This document shows, in pieces, positions 5,161 to 13,060 of a stretch of DNA of 16,000 bases; within the stretch, counting starts at the first letter, position 1, and every line of letters starts with the position of its first letter. The notes under the pieces are model-generated. The model saw only the letters and a program-made list of their open reading frames with translations, was not told the DNA's origin and did not search any database. Made by a program: the position numbers and the translations under genes. The stretch comes from SFHK01 sp045538305 (GTDB taxonomy: Bacteria > Bacillota > Clostridia > Christensenellales > Aristaeellaceae), in the NCBI GenBank assembly GCA_045538305.1, contig JAZSRC010000014.1, forward strand, positions 1 to 16,000, in the 5' to 3' direction.

Positions 5161-7821
5161 TCATTTCAACCACACAGATAAAGGTACCTGATCCAGAATT
5201 CCATGGAAGGAACAGGAGCTTGTTCCGCCCAGTGCGACCAGTTTACCGTCTGCCTGAATTCCGACTGTATATCCGTTACCGGCGGAAAGAGCAACGAGAT
5301 TGCTCCAGTAATCGGTATTGTAGTTTATGCTGACCCTAGCGCCTGCATTGACGCACAAACCGTAGGAATTCAGGCCAACCATATGGAAACTGCCGGCTGA
5401 AATAGAAACGATATCTTTCCACACGGAAGAGTCGAAGGGAATATCCTGGTCAAGCCAGCCTGCGAGCAGCACATTTCCGTCTGCCTGAAGACCGATCGTG
5501 TATTTAACGCCGGCGTCTACTGCAACAATATCGTGCCATTGCTCCACTTCGCACTGGCCGTAATCGTTGTCGCCGGTCGCTACGACTGTTCCATCCGCAC
5601 GTAGACCGACGATGTGGGTATATCCGACAGCTGCTTCAATAATATTCGTCCATGAGGCATAATCATATTCACAGCCTTCCAGCAGAGCTCCGGTAAAAGC
5701 AACAGTGCCGTCTTTGCGTACACCTATCATACTGACTATGCCGCAATCGATATCAATGATATCCGTCCAGTCGTCGGTATTGCACTGCTGATAATCGTTT
5801 ATGCCCTCTGCTACCACGGTGCCATCCTTTCGCAAGCCGGCGGAAAAATTATGACCTGCGGATACTTGTACGATATCTTTCCAGTCATAGTCTGTACCCA
5901 GAGAAATGGTGCCGTACATTGTTTCAAGAGAGGTTTTTGGATTGGTTAGTCCAGGCACTGCTGCGCCGAAATCAAACACTGTCCCATCGGCATGTAGACA
6001 CAGTGTATGGGTGGAACTGCTCGAAAGCTTTTTAGCGTATTCGGATGCATTGGCCATCAGTTCGAGGCGCTGTTTGTCATAAATCGTGTAATCGTAGGGA
6101 TTCTCTCCCGTCACATATAGATTGAAACCCAGTTCGTCACCCAAATATTCAACAAATGCCCTTCTCAGTTCCATGTGTTCTTCAAACAGATCATGCTGCT
6201 CTTTAAGGATATCCTGCTTTTTCAGAAGTACATCCATTACAGAGCCTTTCCGGTCGTAGTAGGTTGCATAATATTTCTGACAACACTCCAAACCACGGTT
6301 ATGAACGGCATAGTAGATCTCCAGCAGATAGAATGCAGCTGCTTTTTCATTTTTTGATGCCTGGCCGATCGCATTACTGAGAAGGTTTTCCAGCGTCAAC
6401 AGCTGAATCATTTCTTTTTCGCATTCGGCAAGTGTTACAGCATCCTTCACCAGCGGGATCATGCCTGCAGTCTGTCCGCCCAGTAGGATACTGCTGACAA
6501 CCGGATTGTTCAACTTATCGATTAATACGTCAATGCCTTCTTCTGTGAGCAGTTTCAGAAAACTCTTGACGCCTTCTACTGTCGCCAGATTCAGCTTCAC
6601 CTGATTCATGCCCTTCTGAATCTCTGAGCGCAGCTTGTCGCAAACTTGATAAATGATGCTGCCCTGCTCGGTTCCGTCACAGATTGCATCCAGCAGCGGC
6701 ATGTTCACTGCATAATTCTCGACCATGTGTCCAAAGGTGTCTTTTGCCCTGCCATATTCAACATTTACATTGATGATTGACAGCGCGATCCCGGCTGCGT
6801 TCAGCCAGGTTGCTGTGGTATCCCAGCGGCTGCTCTTTTTTAGATTTTGCATACGGTTTGTGCCATTGGCATAAATCCTGTAGGCAGTCGCATCATTGAT
6901 GATGATGGACTTTCCGTCTGCGCCAAGGGTGATTGCATTGGACGAAACCAGGGAGTTCCAATAGGTGTCCATTCCCTGCTGATAGATTTTAAATGCATCG
7001 TCAGCGCCCTTCGTGACGCCCACATTTGTCCAACTGAGCTCCAGATACTCATAATAGGCGTCGTAATTGCGGATCATTACGCTCCCGTCTACCATCCGGG
7101 TGATATCGCCGTTTTTTTCCATCAACGCCCAGTATTCATCCAGCGTTTGTCTGAAGCGATTGGTGTTTGTAAAGGCACTCAAATTAATATACTGGTAGTA
7201 TGCCGGTTTATTGACAATTTGCATCGTCCCGCCGGCATCATACACGATATGGCCTTGATCTTTGAGCAGCTTCATGCTTACATTGTTGTAGGTTTCCACC
7301 TGGGAATTCAAAAACGCTCCAAAAAATTTTGCGCTTTTATCACTGGCCAACTCGCCAACGAGATCTGTTCCGTCAGGAATGTATTCCATCACGAAGGAAT
7401 CCCACAAGGTCTCGTGCGTTTCCGTGCCTGCGAGAACCTCCACAACGATATCCTGCAACAGAGATTGGACGTCATTGTCCTCATAAACGCCCAGTAGTTC
7501 AAGAAATTGGTCTGCAATCTTAGACGTCGGATCAGTCAGCAGAAGCAGCAGCTCATTACCCAATTGTCCCCAAACGCCTTTTTCCAGCACTGTGTCGACA
7601 ACTGCCTGGCTTGTATGTGTGAAGGTATCTTTTTGATTCAGATGTTGAGCGTATAATCTGCTGAGCTCTGTTTCCGGCAGCAGCAAACTGCGGGCAAAGG
7701 CGTGCAGAGCATTTTCCCGGCTTTGTTCCCATTGCAAAGGACTGACGGTGATCTCCGCCAGGCAGGATTGCTGCGTAAACAGAAGAACAAAAAGCAACGT
7801 CAATATTTTCCTTATCTTCAT
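5161..7821 (-). CDS. Secreted protein: unknown N-terminal region with three internal repeats, plus seven RCC1-like repeats
   Basis: I do not recognise this 886-residue protein as a whole. Residues 1-22 are a signal peptide (MKIRK, hydrophobic ILTLLFVLLF, probable cleavage after CLA). C20 lacks a proper lipobox, so it is probably secreted rather than lipidated. Residues about 30-600 are mostly predicted helical and match no family I can name. Within them, three units at about 184-221, 222-268 and 275-322 share a pattern of G/N-x-I, DG, hydrophobic pair, and AYxxY. Residues 602-868 contain seven RCC1-like units of the form x-GLRxDGTVxxxG, the count of a complete seven-bladed propeller. Eukaryotic RCC1 acts in nuclear transport, but bacterial copies are usually extracellular binding modules. 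AGAGGG lies 7 bases before the ATG. It is the last gene of the operon, 40 bases after the second lipoprotein gene. Location outside the membrane is likely; function is unknown. Confidence 0.8.
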   Translation of the reverse strand: MKIRKILTLLFVLLFTQQSCLAEITVSPLQWEQSRENALHAFARSLLLPETELSRLYAQHLNQKDTFTHTSQAVVDTVLEKGVWGQLGNELLLLLTDPTSKIADQFLELLGVYEDNDVQSLLQDIVVEVLAGTETHETLWDSFVMEYIPDGTDLVGELASDKSAKFFGAFLNSQVETYNNVSMKLLKDQGHIVYDAGGTMQIVNKPAYYQYINLSAFTNTNRFRQTLDEYWALMEKNGDITRMVDGSVMIRNYDAYYEYLELSWTNVGVTKGADDAFKIYQQGMDTYWNSLVSSNAITLGADGKSIIINDATAYRIYANGTNRMQNLKKSSRWDTTATWLNAAGIALSIINVNVEYGRAKDTFGHMVENYAVNMPLLDAICDGTEQGSIIYQVCDKLRSEIQKGMNQVKLNLATVEGVKSFLKLLTEEGIDVLIDKLNNPVVSSILLGGQTAGMIPLVKDAVTLAECEKEMIQLLTLENLLSNAIGQASKNEKAAAFYLLEIYYAVHNRGLECCQKYYATYYDRKGSVMDVLLKKQDILKEQHDLFEEHMELRRAFVEYLGDELGFNLYVTGENPYDYTIYDKQRLELMANASEYAKKLSSSSTHTLCLHADGTVFDFGAAVPGLTNPKTSLETMYGTISLGTDYDWKDIVQVSAGHNFSAGLRKDGTVVAEGINDYQQCNTDDWTDIIDIDCGIVSMIGVRKDGTVAFTGALLEGCEYDYASWTNIIEAAVGYTHIVGLRADGTVVATGDNDYGQCEVEQWHDIVAVDAGVKYTIGLQADGNVLLAGWLDQDIPFDSSVWKDIVSISAGSFHMVGLNSYGLCVNAGARVSINYNTDYWSNLVALSAGNGYTVGIQADGKLVALGGTSSCSFHGILDQVPLSVWLK
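5218..6018 (-). repeat. Seven RCC1-like repeats (residues 602-868), predicted beta-propeller
   Basis: The seven repeat cores start at residues about 604, 657, 696, 735, 773, 812 and 850. Each runs hydrophobic-x-GLxxDGTVxxxG, and most are preceded by W-x-D/N-I-[IV]-x-[IV]-x-[AC]-G. Unit 6 (FHMVGLNSYGLCVNAG) has lost the Asp-Gly turn. Units are 38-40 residues apart except the first gap (about 53), shorter than the roughly 50-60 of eukaryotic RCC1 and usual for bacterial versions. Confidence 0.82.
6856..7284 (-). repeat. Three degenerate internal repeats of about 45 residues in the unknown region
   Basis: The units contain GHIVYDAGGTMQIVNKPAYYQY, GDITRMVDGSVMIRNYDAYYEY and NAITLGADGKSIIINDATAYRIY. 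Each is preceded by a helix-like stretch with aromatic residues (for example LDEYWALM and MDTYWNSL) and followed by TN. The pattern is read by eye; spacing is about 45-50 residues. Confidence 0.55.
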
Positions 7822-7861
7822 CAGTAATCCCTCTTGGCGGATATACCGTCAGTCCGTTGAA

Positions 7862-9625
7862 TTATTCGTATGTGTAGTTGCAAACGACGTTCACATTGGC
7901 ATAGCGGCCTTCGCTGGCGATGGTGCTCCACTGTGCTTCGGTGCCTTCATAATAGATGGTATCAAGCGGGAATTTTTCCAAAACCCGCTGAGAGTCTCTA
8001 AAGGAAACCGGCCAGTAGATAACCTTGAGTGTTGAGGGCAGCTGCTGAACGGACCACTCAAATTTATTCAGTACCGTAAAGCCCCGGGGCAGCTTCAGCT
8101 CGGTAATTGCTGTGCCGTCAATTGCAGAAGCATACATACCTTTCAGTCCTTCCGGCAGTATCAGTGTGGTCAGTTGCTCAGAGTCCGTAAACTCATACTT
8201 AGAGATGTACTCAACCTGAGATTTTGACATATCGATCGTATGCAGCGCAGCACAATGTGAAAATGCGCCGTTGCCCTGATAGCTGCCTTGCGGATCCTCG
8301 TGGGTCGTAAGCAGCGATGCGGGCAATGTTAGCTGCTCAATGCCGGTTTCGTGGAATGAGTAGCTTGTAATTTTGGTCAGTCCTTCCGGCAGTTCTATCG
8401 TTTTCAACGCCGGGCAGTTCGTGAATGAACCATTGATTTCCCGCAAACTATCCGGGAGCGTTACCTTTTCCAGATTCACACAGCCAAAGAAGGATTGATA
8501 GCCAATGACTTCCACACCTTCTGGAATGGTGATCTCCTTCAGGTTCGTACATCCTGCAAAAGCACTTCGTGGAATCTCTGCGATCTGACCGAAGAAATGT
8601 ACCTTTTCCAATCCGCTTTCACTGAAGCAGTACTCCGGCAGGACGGTTACTGTAGAGGGAATATAGACTTCACGCAGATCATAGCAATCTTGAAAGCTCT
8701 TAGCCAGATGATACGTCACGCCGGCTTCTTCGCTGAGGACCAGCTTTCCCTTGATATTTTTGGCATCAACATAAAAGAGCTTTTTCATTCCCCATAAGTC
8801 ATCTTCAATCTTCACTATTTCGTAATCCAGAAGCTGCTGCCAGGTGAAGACCAATTCATTCTCTTCAATGTACAGACCAGGCTCCATCCAGCCGCAGGTA
8901 ATGCAGACGTGCTGCTCAAAGGCATGCGCGCCCTTCTCTACCTTATTGCCCTGCCGGATCTGGCTGCAAAGGCTGCAGCGTTGGTCGCCGGTGTATCCTT
9001 CTGTCTGGCAGGTGGCTTCAACGATGTTTTCGGGCGTACTCCAGCTGTGTCCAATGGCGGGGATTACTTCACCCTTTTCTACAACCGCTGTACAGACGGT
9101 ACACAGCACATCGCCGGTATAGCCATTCCCTTCGCAGGAAGGCGCAGTAGCGGCGGTTCGTTCCGCTGCGCAAGTATGCTCTATCATGGGGATTGCCGTC
9201 CCTGTCGTCAATACTTCATAACAAACCAAACACACCGTATCGCCGGTATAGCCATCGCTATTGCAACTTGCTTCCGATGCACCGATCGGGTCGGAAGCTG
9301 TATGAGGAAGCTTCGCAATCGTTTCGCCGGTATGAACCTGTTCGCCGCAGGTCATGCAATATTGATTTCCTGTATAGCCTTCAGCAGCGCAGGTTGCCTC
9401 TTTCACCTCTGTCAATTCGCTGGCAAGGTGTCCCTTTGCAGCAATGACTTCGCCTTTCTGGACGATCTCATTGCACTTTGAACATTGAACATCACCGGTA
9501 TGACCTGCCGCTGTGCAGCTTGCATCTACTGCATTTACCACAAAAGTTTCCGCATGCTTGCACCCACAGCCGCTTACCATGAGCGTCAGACATAGTAACA
9601 CGAGAATCAGCCATGCTTTTTTCAT
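7862..9625 (-). CDS. Surface lipoprotein with Cys/His repeat array and BspA-type leucine-rich repeats (paralog B)
   Basis: This 587-residue protein has a lipoprotein signal peptide ending in the lipobox VSGC, with lipidated C20, so it should be anchored on the outer face of the cytoplasmic membrane. Residues 24-244 form five repeats of 41-43 residues with the pattern H-x12-13-C-x4-G-[YH]-TG-x3-C-x2-C, closed by H234/H239-x-C241-x2-C244. This is a zinc-site-like array. Residues about 255-300 are a linker (TWQQLLD). Residues about 310-560 are BspA-type (LRR_5) repeats such as LREVYIPSTVTVLPEYCF and NLKEITIPEGVEVIGYQSF. The end carries the EGTEAQWS motif typical of such proteins, and NYTYE. GGAG lies 9 bases before the ATG. 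It is 16 bases downstream of its paralog and 40 bases upstream of the RCC1-repeat gene. BspA-type proteins often bind host or matrix molecules; the ligand here is unknown. Confidence 0.87.
   Translation of the reverse strand: MKKAWLILVLLCLTLMVSGCGCKHAETFVVNAVDASCTAAGHTGDVQCSKCNEIVQKGEVIAAKGHLASELTEVKEATCAAEGYTGNQYCMTCGEQVHTGETIAKLPHTASDPIGASEASCNSDGYTGDTVCLVCYEVLTTGTAIPMIEHTCAAERTAATAPSCEGNGYTGDVLCTVCTAVVEKGEVIPAIGHSWSTPENIVEATCQTEGYTGDQRCSLCSQIRQGNKVEKGAHAFEQHVCITCGWMEPGLYIEENELVFTWQQLLDYEIVKIEDDLWGMKKLFYVDAKNIKGKLVLSEEAGVTYHLAKSFQDCYDLREVYIPSTVTVLPEYCFSESGLEKVHFFGQIAEIPRSAFAGCTNLKEITIPEGVEVIGYQSFFGCVNLEKVTLPDSLREINGSFTNCPALKTIELPEGLTKITSYSFHETGIEQLTLPASLLTTHEDPQGSYQGNGAFSHCAALHTIDMSKSQVEYISKYEFTDSEQLTTLILPEGLKGMYASAIDGTAITELKLPRGFTVLNKFEWSVQQLPSTLKVIYWPVSFRDSQRVLEKFPLDTIYYEGTEAQWSTIASEGRYANVNVVCNYTYE
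8894..9556 (-). repeat. Five 42-residue Cys/His repeats plus a closing CxxC unit (paralog B)
   Basis: Candidate ligands are H24-C37-C48-C51, H66-C79-C90-C93, H108-C121-C132-C135, H150-C164-C175-C178 and H193-C206-C217-C220. The closing set is H234/H239-C241-C244. At DNA level the period is about 126 bases, and the GYTGD-coding segment is reused nearly verbatim (ATCGCCGGTATAGCC on the plus strand). Confidence 0.85.
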
Positions 9626-9641
9626 GATACATTACTCTCCA

Positions 9642-11411
9642 TTATTCATATACATAATTGAACACGATTTCTGTAATATCTACTCCCTCGGGTGCAAACA
9701 TACTCCACTGCGCCTCGGTACCTTCAAAATATACCCGATCAAAGTGATGGTTGGCAAAAACCTGATCCTTGTCTATAAAACTGAGAGGCCAATAGATTGT
9801 AGTGATATCGCAAGTCAATTTGTCATAGTAGCCCAGAAACAGCGTACTAAAGCCCTTAGGCAGATAGAGTTCTGTGAGATTTGTGCCGTTGAGACTGACT
9901 GCGCTCATCTCCTTCAGCCCGTAAGGCAACAGCAGAGATTCCAGAGCAGAGCAGTCGGTAAACTGAGTGCCATGCAGCCGCGTGATCTGGGTCTTGGACA
10001 GATCTATTTTTGTCAGCTGCTTACAATTGGCGAAAGGTCCGGCGTTTCCGGTGCCGGTATAATCCAGCGTCGTTACGGTAGAGGGCAGAACGACTTCGCG
10101 CAACCCGGTGTTCTGGAAAGAACCTGAACTGAGCCCTTCAAGGCCTTCAGGAAACACAATTTCCGTAATCAGTGTATCATTCTTGAAGGAGCCTTGACCG
10201 ATATGCTTGATTGTGGAAGGAAGCGTTACATGTTCCAAAGCAGTACATCCGGCAAAAGCATTTGCATAGATCTCTTTTGTGCCTTCTGGAATATCAAAGC
10301 GCTTCAGATGATCGCAGGAATTGAATGCTGCCACGTCGATTGTTGTGATTTCGCCACCGAAGTGAACCTTTTCTACGCCTGTGTTGTCAAAGGCTCTGTT
10401 GGTGACCTTTGTCAGATGAGGCGGAAGATAAACTTCGGTCAGGTTCTCACAGCCTGCAAATCCGTTCCATGAAACGTATACATTTGTATTGAAGCGGGTG
10501 TTGATCTGGTCGCTGATAACCAGCGTACCTGCGATCGCGGTCTTGTCTTTTGCGCTCACAAAGGCGGCGTTAAGACCATCCATGGATTGTTTGCTGATTG
10601 TGATCAATTTCTGATCCACCATCTGCTGCCAGGTGTACATCATTTTCCCCTGTGAATCATACAAGCCTGCTTCAGGCCAGCCGCAGGCGGTGCAGACATG
10701 CTGATCATAATTATGTTTAAGACGGGGAAGCACTTCGCCTTGCTGAATGAAATTGCAGTGGATGCAGCTCAGATCGCCGGTATATCCTTCTGCTGAGCAG
10801 GTTGCTTCTGTGTTTCCTGCGGGAGCGCTGTATTCGTGATCAAGACGCGGAATGCTCAAGCCCTTTTCCAGCAGTAAACCGCATGCAGTGCAGTAGATAT
10901 TGCCGCTGAAGCCGGTTGTTACACATGTCGGCTCCTGAACTTTTTCGGGTTCACCCGGCGTATGGGACAGCATGGCGATCCTTTCGCCCTGCTGCAGCAT
11001 TTCGCCACAGTGCACACAGGAGATGTCTCCGGAATAGCCTTCCTCAGTACAGGAGGCCTCCTTTACACCCTTAGGCTGGGAGGCTATGTGGGACGTTTTT
11101 TCAATCACCATACCCGTCTCCACCTGTTTGCTGCATACAGTGCACAAGCGATTGCCCGTATAGCCGTCATGGGTACAGTCTGCAGCTTGTACATCAATCA
11201 GACTTCCTGGCTCATGCCCGGTGGCAGGGATGGTTTGTCCGGCCGAAAGGATTTTATTGCATTTGGTACACTGGGTATCGCCGGTATAGCCTGCAATTTC
11301 GCAAGCGGCTTCCTGAACATTGACGAGCGCTGTTTCATCATGTTTGCAGGCGCAGCCTGTCAGCATGAATATCAACAGTAACAAAATGAACGCGATACAT
11401 ATCTTTTTCAT
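9642..11411 (-). CDS. Surface lipoprotein with Cys/His repeat array and BspA-type leucine-rich repeats (paralog A)
   Basis: This 589-residue protein has the same architecture as the next gene downstream and is clearly its tandem paralog. The signal peptide ends in the lipobox LTGC, with C20 lipidated. Residues 24-243 hold five 42-residue repeats ending in H233/H238-C240-C243. A linker with TWQQMVD follows, then leucine-rich repeats of the BspA type from about 310 to 560 (for example LTEVYLPPHLTKVTNRAF). The terminal EGTEAQWS and FNYVYE match the paralog. All predicted Cys/His ligands are conserved between the two proteins, while the leucine-rich repeats have diverged much more. AAAGGA lies 9 bases before the ATG. 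It is the first gene of the operon, with a leader of only about 18 bases. Role inferred: membrane-anchored binding or adhesion protein; ligand unknown. Confidence 0.87.
   Translation of the reverse strand: MKKICIAFILLLLIFMLTGCACKHDETALVNVQEAACEIAGYTGDTQCTKCNKILSAGQTIPATGHEPGSLIDVQAADCTHDGYTGNRLCTVCSKQVETGMVIEKTSHIASQPKGVKEASCTEEGYSGDISCVHCGEMLQQGERIAMLSHTPGEPEKVQEPTCVTTGFSGNIYCTACGLLLEKGLSIPRLDHEYSAPAGNTEATCSAEGYTGDLSCIHCNFIQQGEVLPRLKHNYDQHVCTACGWPEAGLYDSQGKMMYTWQQMVDQKLITISKQSMDGLNAAFVSAKDKTAIAGTLVISDQINTRFNTNVYVSWNGFAGCENLTEVYLPPHLTKVTNRAFDNTGVEKVHFGGEITTIDVAAFNSCDHLKRFDIPEGTKEIYANAFAGCTALEHVTLPSTIKHIGQGSFKNDTLITEIVFPEGLEGLSSGSFQNTGLREVVLPSTVTTLDYTGTGNAGPFANCKQLTKIDLSKTQITRLHGTQFTDCSALESLLLPYGLKEMSAVSLNGTNLTELYLPKGFSTLFLGYYDKLTCDITTIYWPLSFIDKDQVFANHHFDRVYFEGTEAQWSMFAPEGVDITEIVFNYVYE
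10683..11342 (-). repeat. Five 42-residue Cys/His repeats plus a closing CxxC unit (paralog A)
   Basis: Candidate ligands are H24-C37-C48-C51, H66-C79-C90-C93, H108-C121-C132-C135, H150-C163-C174-C177 and H192-C205-C216-C219. The closing set is H233/H238-C240-C243. The period is exactly 42 residues for the CxxC pairs. A common core is [AP]-x-C-x4-G-[YF]-[TS]-G-[DN]-x2-C-x2-C. Confidence 0.87.
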
Positions 11412-11435
11412 TCTTTACCATCCTTTCTTTCTTCA

Positions 11436-11464
11436 ATTGTAGCATATTGATGCTGTATTATCAA
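11436..11464 (-). promoter_or_regulatory. Promoter of the three-gene surface operon
   Basis: On the minus strand, TTGATA (11459-11464), a 17-base spacer and TACAAT (11436-11441), with TG one base before the -10 (extended -10). Transcription should start near 11429. That leaves an 18-base leader with the ribosome-binding site almost at the 5' end. Confidence 0.88.
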
Positions 11465-11516
11465 TCATCAATACATACTGTGATTACATAGATGATCGAT
11501 TTGATTGGCAACAATA

Positions 11517-11542
11517 AAGGGACTGTGAGAAAACAGCCCCTT
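11517..11542 (-). terminator. Terminator after the carboxypeptidase gene
   Basis: On the minus strand, AAGGGGCTGT and ACAGTCCCTT pair over 10 bp (one G-U) around a 6-base loop, followed by TATTGTTG. The stem is good and the T-tract weak. It lies 27 bases past the stop codon and separates this operon from the surface operon. Confidence 0.75.
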
Positions 11543-11569
11543 CAATATACAATTGAAATCTGGAGAATA

Positions 11570-13054
11570 TCAGGCGTAAATGGCTTCGTATTTGTTTTTC
11601 AGGTAATTGGTATAGTAGGACGGATCAAACTTTCCGCTAAACGCCTTTTCCATGAGTACACCGGGCTCAAACAGGCTGCCGTAGTTCCAGATATGATCGC
11701 ACAGCCACTGATTGATGGCGGTAAAGTCGCCCTTTTCCACATCGCCGAATACGTCCACGGTTTCCTGCATGCGGGCAAGCAGCTGCGCGCCATAGGCGCT
11801 GCCGAGTGCATAGCTGGGGAAATAGCCAAACATGCCGCCGCTCCAGTGGGTATCCTGCAGCACGCCCTCACGGTTGTTGGGAACGTCTACGCCCAGATAC
11901 TCCTTGTACATGCGATTCCACTCTGCGGGAAGCTCTTTTGAGGTGATTTCGCCCGCGAACAGGCGCTTTTCAAGCTCGTAGCGGATCATAATATGGTATC
12001 CGTAAAAAAGTTCGTCGGATTCGATTCTGATCAATGAGGGCTTGCTGGCATTGAACGCACGGTACAGGTCCTCGTCGGTATAGGCATTCAGCGCAGGGCA
12101 CAGCTCTCTGAGCTTGGGTGCAAGCATTTTGACAAACGGCATGGAACGGGCGATGATGTTTTCGAAAAAGCGGCTCTGGCTTTCATGTACGGCCATGGAA
12201 ACGCCGCTGCCCAGACTGTTGTAGGCATCCTCAACGGCGGTATTGGCGTCATACAGTGCGTGTCCGCCCTCATGAATCACGCTGAACATGCTGGAAGCGA
12301 AGCTGTCTTCATAGTAATGTGTGGTGATTCGTACATCGTGGCGGGTGAAGCTTGTGGTAAAGGGGTGCTCGGTTTCTCCGATGCCGACATGTGAGCGGTC
12401 AAGCAGGAGGATGTCCATCAGGATGTCGGACAGCTTTCTCTGAACCTCAATGGGCATGGGAACGTGCAGCGCGCTTTCATCCACCGGTTTTCCATTCTTT
12501 ACCAGTTCAACGGTGGGTGCGAGTGTATTTCTCAGATTCTCGAAAAACTCGTCGCAGGTTTCTCTTGTGAGTCCCTTTTCAAACCGGTCGAGCGCGCAAT
12601 CGTAAGGATCCATCTCCGGGTGCGTATAGGCGGCAAATTTCTTATTGTATTCGACGATCTTGTCGATATAGGGCGCGAAGGAATCGTAATCATCGTTCGC
12701 CTTGGCTTTATGCCATACGTCGTCGGATTCGTTGATCAGCCTCTGATAGGCCAGATACTCGTCCATGGGAATCTTGCTGATTTCTTCCATATCGCGAAGG
12801 CGCAGCTCTACCAGACGGCGGGTTTTTGCATCCAGTGCGTCTTTGTCGGCGGCAAGCTCCTGGAGGATAGAAACGGTTTCAGGGCTGGTGTTGAGCTTAT
12901 AGGCTTCTTCGCCCAGCATGGAAAGCGTTTCGCCGCGGTTGGCCGCAGTGGCGGAGGGCGCGGTCGTGGAGCCGTCGTACATCAGTATGCCCATTGCGTG
13001 ATGATAGGCGGCGAGCTTCTTCTCAAGTGCGTACAGTTTTTCCTTTGCAGTCAT
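11570..13054 (-). CDS. Carboxypeptidase Taq-type metallopeptidase, family M32
   Basis: This 494-residue cytoplasmic zinc carboxypeptidase, of the usual M32 length, removes C-terminal residues from peptides. Family motifs are all present: HDVRIT (239-244), HEGGH with zinc ligands H261 and H265 and catalytic E262, and HESQS (290-294) in which E291 is the third zinc ligand. Also present are IRIESDELFY (342-351) and GYFPSYALGSAYGAQ (410-424). There is no signal peptide. The start ATG has GGAGG 11 bases upstream, overlapping the end of the serine hydrolase gene, whose stop is 6 bases away. The two are very likely co-transcribed and may be translationally coupled. A terminator follows. Likely role: intracellular peptide turnover. 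Confidence 0.97.
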   Translation of the reverse strand: MTAKEKLYALEKKLAAYHHAMGILMYDGSTTAPSATAANRGETLSMLGEEAYKLNTSPETVSILQELAADKDALDAKTRRLVELRLRDMEEISKIPMDEYLAYQRLINESDDVWHKAKANDDYDSFAPYIDKIVEYNKKFAAYTHPEMDPYDCALDRFEKGLTRETCDEFFENLRNTLAPTVELVKNGKPVDESALHVPMPIEVQRKLSDILMDILLLDRSHVGIGETEHPFTTSFTRHDVRITTHYYEDSFASSMFSVIHEGGHALYDANTAVEDAYNSLGSGVSMAVHESQSRFFENIIARSMPFVKMLAPKLRELCPALNAYTDEDLYRAFNASKPSLIRIESDELFYGYHIMIRYELEKRLFAGEITSKELPAEWNRMYKEYLGVDVPNNREGVLQDTHWSGGMFGYFPSYALGSAYGAQLLARMQETVDVFGDVEKGDFTAINQWLCDHIWNYGSLFEPGVLMEKAFSGKFDPSYYTNYLKNKYEAIYA

Positions 13055-13060
13055 GGGTAA

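Noticed and set aside
6847..7497. Plus-strand open frame (216 codons) opposite the RCC1-repeat gene; similar ones at 8909-9481 and 12464-13060
   Set aside because: These are antisense shadows of well-supported genes, without ribosome-binding sites or protein-like repeats of their own.
5161..7821. RCC1-repeat protein as a lipoprotein through C20
   Set aside because: The residues before C20 (TQQS) do not form a lipobox; cleavage after CLA fits an ordinary signal peptide better.
8894..11342. Regular DNA repeats of about 126 bases, possible CRISPR or satellite array
   Set aside because: The repeats are degenerate, in frame and encode the Cys/His protein units; there are no uniform spacers.
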